Shown here piece after piece: positions 60,510 to 64,000 of a DNA stretch of 64,000 nucleotides (positions within the stretch are counted from its first letter, which is position 1; every line of letters begins with the position of its first letter). The notes below the pieces were generated by a model. It made no database searches and was not told the origin of the DNA. It worked only from the letters and a program-made list of their open reading frames with translations. Origin of the DNA: Iris pallida (Eukaryota > Streptophyta > Magnoliopsida > Asparagales > Iridaceae); NCBI GenBank assembly GCA_029216955.1, contig JANAVB010042255.1, forward strand, positions 1 through 64,000, in the 5' to 3' direction. The position numbers and the translations under genes are program-made.

Positions 60510-61526
60510 AGAATGCAGTTGGCCCATTTTGTCGTCAAAGAACCCATGATGGTGACTGGAGAGTAAAACTTTGATACAGGTGGCGTACGACAAGTGGGTC
60601 CCACCTCAAAGTTTTCATATACATGTGCTTGCACGATTTACGAAGAGAGAGAGGAGGCCCACTTGTCATACAGTGGTTGTATCAAAACTTTGATACGGCC
60701 ATCTGTATCAAAGTTTTACTCGTGATCGGACACGAGTGTGCTGGGTTGATCGAAGAGGTGGGGTGTAAAGTTTCTCTCGTGTGGCATTAGGACCTGGGAT
60801 CGGCTGCATGCATTGCTAACGTGTACGCAACCACCTCTGCCCTTGTATGAAGTTCTTCGCTACCACCTCTGCCCTGGAATGAAGTTCTTCCCCCATGTCC
60901 CGTGGGGAATGGTTCTCTTGCTAATCAGGTTATGTTTTACTTGGTTGACAAAAGATGTCGAGATGTACTAGCATTAGAAGATTTTTCATGTATAAGAGAA
61001 TTATGCTGACAGCCATTTTTCACATGGGACTGACTTGTATATTGTCTTCTATTGAATAATTCAAATATGATGTTGATGCGAACTTAGATTGTGCTGACTT
61101 TAGCTAAACGATATCAACTGCTAGATCTGGATGTTACTCGGCCTGTTGGCAAGGTTTTGCCTTGTAGGAACGGAACGCGATGAGCTGACAGTTCTCTCTG
61201 ACCTCTGCTGGGGCGAGGTAACTGATATCTTTGATATTTCTTCATCTTCTACTAATAACCCGACCAATGTTGGGAAGAACGGATAACGTAATTACAGGAC
61301 ACAGGATGATAATCGCATAATTCATTTATTTTTGTTTTGTAACAGAGAGGTAGACGTCGTGGGCATTTTTCCGCTACGTGGACACTTTGGCCTTATGCCT
61401 GCACAGCGGAAAGACTGATGTGAAGCCTCTGGTAACACACAGATACGTGTGTTTCGCCAGGAGGAACTAGAGGAAGCTTTTGAAGTGAGCGCTCGAGGCA
61501 GCAGTGCTATCAAAGTGGCTATTTAG
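60510..61526 (+). pseudogene. Sorbitol dehydrogenase pseudogene, unit E
   Basis: Same structure as unit A. Confidence 0.83.
60561..60721. mobile_element. Small MITE inside the pseudogene, unit E
   Basis: Inverted GAGTAAAACTTTGATACAG ends at the same site as the other units. Confidence 0.8.
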
Positions 61527-61858
61527 AAGGGTACATCCAAAGTTGATAGGGGATCCAGATTGGAGCTAGTACAGGTTTGAGGAGAAATTATTCAGTACAT
61601 CCCAATGTTTTATTTTTTGTGCTGCTTGTTGGAGTAATATTTTCGTAGAACAGAAGTCAGAATCGTTGAGGCGTGTGAATCACTGTCCTCAAGAAAACAT
61701 TCGCCCCTTATCGTAACTGTAAGACTGGAACGACGACTTTCCTCTAGGATACGAGTTACAGATAGCAGTACCTATCTGCAACCTACTATCGAACAGAGAT
61801 GAAGACGAACGGCAACGTTTCTGATCTCTCTCTATTTGGTGGTTTTGCATCTCAGCGG

Positions 61859-62455
61859 CACTACAAGAAAAACTCCATTTTACAACGTTGTAAAAACATT
61901 GTAAAAGAGCTTTTACAACGTTTGATAAAAGGTCGTTATATCCAGGGTTGTTTAATAAAAGGTCGTTATATCCAGGGTTGTAAAAGGGGAGGCATCTTCC
62001 ACAACGTTCGTTTGAACATTGTGAAAACGTTGTAGAAATTTTTTTCACAACAGTTTACAAACATTGTTTAAATTTATAAAATCTAACAAAACTCTTTATA
62101 CAACATTTTCCATGTATTGTAAAAATTTATTTTAGAACATATTATAAGTATTGTAAATATAATTTTAACAACGTTCTGCAACCGTGGTAGAAACTAAATC
62201 TACCATGTTTGTTAAACATTGTATATAGATTTTGTACAACAGTGTACAAACATTGTAAAAAAAATTACAACTTTTGAAAAATGTTGTAAATGTTATTCAA
62301 TTATGTTTCACAGATGTTGTAAATAATATTTATATGTTGTAATTGTAATATCAACAACAATTTAAAAGTATTGCAAATAATTTTTACAATGTTTAAAAAC
62401 GTTATTAAAATGTTATCTTACAACAGTTATTAAACGTTGTTGATTGTATTTCCAT
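61859..62455. mobile_element. CACTA terminus with subterminal repeats, unit E
   Basis: Same terminal motif and subterminal words; variant pattern matches unit B. Confidence 0.85.
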
Positions 62456-62615
62456 TTTAAAAAATATACAATTTATAAATAAAAATATATTGATTACAAT
62501 TACAATACAAATACAAGTACATAATCAACCCCTTTCTGTTCCAACGTGCCACACATCCATTTTACCATGCCCTCACCAAACTCAGAAACAAGAGGTAGAG
62601 TGATTATCATCAATC

Positions 62616-62744
62616 CTAACCCATTAGCATCTTCGTCACTCTGTCGACAATCTTGCTCCAAGAGAAAAATAGCTCATAGTCATCGCCGAGGACTCTGTAG
62701 ACTTCCCACTCCCTATCGCCATTAACATGCCTACCAATCTCTGC
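62616..62744 (-). pseudogene. Terminal exon-like fragment of an unrecognised gene, unit E
   Basis: Same 43-codon open frame behind a splice acceptor as in unit A. Confidence 0.4.
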
Positions 62745-63157
62745 CTGAAAAATTTATTATTCAAGATTAGTTTTCGAAGTTCGCAAAAAAGAATAGTGTT
62801 TGCAAAAACAAAAGTATGATCTTTATTTCACAAACTTTGTAAAGAATATTACAAGAATTCTGGGAAAGTACAACTATAGGAATCCGATCTGGATGACGAT
62901 CGCTTTATCCCTTGGACGATGTGAACTTTGAAGACGAAAGCTTTTGAAGATGACTGAAGGCAGGAAGCCTCTGATGGAACGAAGGCAGGAAGCCTCTGAT
63001 GAACTGAAGGCGAAGAGCCTCTGAAGAACGCGGCAGCACTTGGACAAAAATTCTGATCTCTCTTGATCTTGTCCGTCCCCCGTTGAATGGAAACGAAACT
63101 CTATTTATAGAGTTCTGAAATAACTGTTTTGGGCAGTTATTCTGGAGAGTGCCTGGT

Positions 63158-63225
63158 TGAAGTGCGCCTGTTTTGAGCACGTATGACAAACTGCGCCTGT
63201 TTTGAGCACGTATGACAAACTGCGC
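63158..63225. repeat. Tandem duplication with CTGCGCCTGTTTTGAGC core
   Basis: About 29 bp (GCGCCTGTTTTGAGCACG then TATGACAAACT) repeated twice with a third partial copy, just upstream of the TATA motif on the minus strand. Confidence 0.85.
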
Positions 63226-63429
63226 CTGTTTTCACTCCATTATCACGAACGTGCACCAACTGCTCTAGACACGTGGCATTATTTGATTGACATGCGCTTG
63301 GTCGTGTACAGTTAGTGGGACACGTGTTGGACATGTAGAGTGGTAGTTAGACGTTGAATTAGTCAAAGTGCGCCTGTTTCAGGGACACGTGGTAAGCTCT
63401 GAATTGATGTTGTTTTGAACTGCGCCTTC

Positions 63430-64000
63430 TTCGTAGGCGCAATCTGCAAAGTGTGCTGAGTTTGGATAGAAGTAGGCGCAATCTGCGAAGTGTGCTTGAT
63501 ATAGTCAAAAGTAGGCGCAGTCTGTTGATAGCGCCTAGTTCTTTGATGTAGGCACGGTCTGTTTAGACAGCTGTCATATCTTTCTCGAATGCTGTGTTGT
63601 CAGAGTAATGATAAGATATCTCTTCGATTTCCGTGCTATCAGATAATGATGATTATGTGATCTACGCGCGGTTTGAGAAGCGCGCCTCTCTGAGTACTGA
63701 ATAGGCACTATTTGAGTTTGATTGAGAAATGGGCGCCATTTGAGTTAAAAGTAGGCGCTGTTTGTTGTTGACTGAAAACTAGGCACAGTCTGCCCTGTTG
63801 ACGGAAAACTAGGCACAGTCTGCCCTGTTGACGGAAAACTAGGCGCAGCCTGCCCAGATTCATGAATTAGGCGCAGTTTGGCTAGCTGGCTGAAAACTAG
63901 GCACAGTCTGCCCTGTTGATGGAAAACTAGGCACAGTCTGCCCAGATTCATGAATTAGGCGCAGTTTGGCTAGCTGGCTGAAAATTAGGCACAGTCTGCC
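63430..64000. repeat. Minisatellite built on an AGGCRCAGTCTG box
   Basis: At least a dozen variants of AGGCGCAGTCTG/AGGCACAGTCTG at irregular spacing from 63435, then an ordered block from 63781: 30 bp, 30 bp, 58 bp, 30 bp, 58 bp and a partial unit (63781, 63811, 63841, 63899, 63929, 63987). The 58 bp unit itself holds two boxes. It continues past the window end. Confidence 0.9.

Larger units (their letters stand above)
12326..62796. repeat. Five-unit tandem array (units A-E), each with a Root_cap gene
   Basis: The sequence starting TCAAAAATT recurs at 12326, 24770, 32342, 40027 and 57695, and the units between are nearly identical in order and sequence. Net unit lengths after subtracting later insertions: A about 7653 (12444 minus the copia element and its duplication), B 7572, C 7685, D about 7733 (17668 minus Gypsy-2 and its duplication). 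E is cut at 62796 after about 5.1 kb. Lengths differ mainly through microsatellites, the Pro-Glu-Lys repeat and a short direct duplication near the NOT1-like piece. Confidence 0.97.
57695..62796. repeat. Array unit E (truncated on the right)
   Basis: Unit sequence continues to GAATAG at 62796 and then changes abruptly, 3' of the terminal exon-like fragment. The transporter and NOT1-like fragments that should follow are not in the window. TA run at 57881-57918. Confidence 0.95.
62797..64000 (-). mobile_element. Probable LTR of an unidentified retroelement, reverse orientation, runs off the window
   Basis: Unit E breaks at a TG (TGTTTGCAAAAAC) not present in the other units, as expected of an LTR end. 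On the minus strand the order is: repeat-rich upstream region, TATAAATAG at 63110-63102, a leader with three copies of a 26-28 bp CAGAGGCTTCCTGCC motif (about 63027-62955), an AATAAA signal at about 62827-62822 and the end GCAAACA. This fits U3-R-U5. No coding sequence is visible and the second end is outside the window, so the class is unproven; another kind of insertion or a rearrangement is possible. Confidence 0.55.

Noticed and set aside
62905..63334. Minus-strand frames of 94 and 65 codons
   Set aside because: They lie in the leader and upstream repeats of the presumed LTR, with no family resemblance.
63781..64000. CRISPR-like regular repeats
   Set aside because: Repeat spacing is irregular, spacers are themselves repeated, and the context is plant retroelement sequence.

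Overview
This window is nuclear DNA of a flowering plant. The reasons are a two-exon gene with plant-type GT-AG introns encoding a Root_cap (PF06830) family secreted protein, Ty1/copia and Ty3/gypsy chromovirus-type LTR retrotransposons, a plant LINE, a CACTA-type terminus, MITEs, and decayed plant sorbitol dehydrogenase and PDR-type ABC transporter pseudogenes. A monocot is plausible, but I cannot name the species. There is no prokaryotic or organellar gene content.

Layout. (1) 1-11938: an old, broken LINE, split by a 10.1 kb Ty3/gypsy element (Gypsy-1, 1087-11222, target duplication CCACA). The 5' LTR of Gypsy-1 in turn carries a 593 bp Mutator-like MITE with a perfect 9 bp target duplication. 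(2) 11939-12325: TA and GA microsatellites, a tRNA-SINE-like piece and a MITE-like piece. (3) 12326-62796: a tandem array of five units (A-E) of about 7.6-7.7 kb each once later insertions are subtracted. Each full unit holds, left to right: a minus-strand Root_cap gene (exon 2 left, exon 1 right); an ATGTG microsatellite; a plus-strand sorbitol dehydrogenase pseudogene split by a MITE; a CACTA terminus with dense subterminal repeats; and a run of minus-strand gene fragments (PDR transporter, a NOT1-like piece, a Y/Q/P-rich tail). Unit A also carries a young, complete copia element (14888-19673) just upstream of its gene, and that gene has a premature stop. Unit D carries a second gypsy element (Gypsy-2, 46943-56872, reverse orientation). 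Unit E is cut at 62796. (4) 62797-64000: what looks like the end of another LTR element in reverse orientation, running off the window, with a complex minisatellite.

Genes. Apart from the copia polyprotein, the only intact host coding capacity I see is the four Root_cap genes B-E (407, 422, 438 and 422 residues). They differ mainly in the length of a Pro-Glu-Lys repeat after the signal peptide; the 257-residue second exon product is almost invariant. The array is therefore a recent local amplification of a probable cell-wall or mucilage protein gene, which dragged along older debris and was later hit by two LTR elements. Shared variants show a mosaic history (B resembles E; A resembles D on one side of the unit and C on the other), consistent with multi-unit duplication plus unequal exchange or gene conversion.

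Limits: all homology calls are from recognition of motifs, without searches. Splice sites are read from the sequence. LTR identity was compared by eye.
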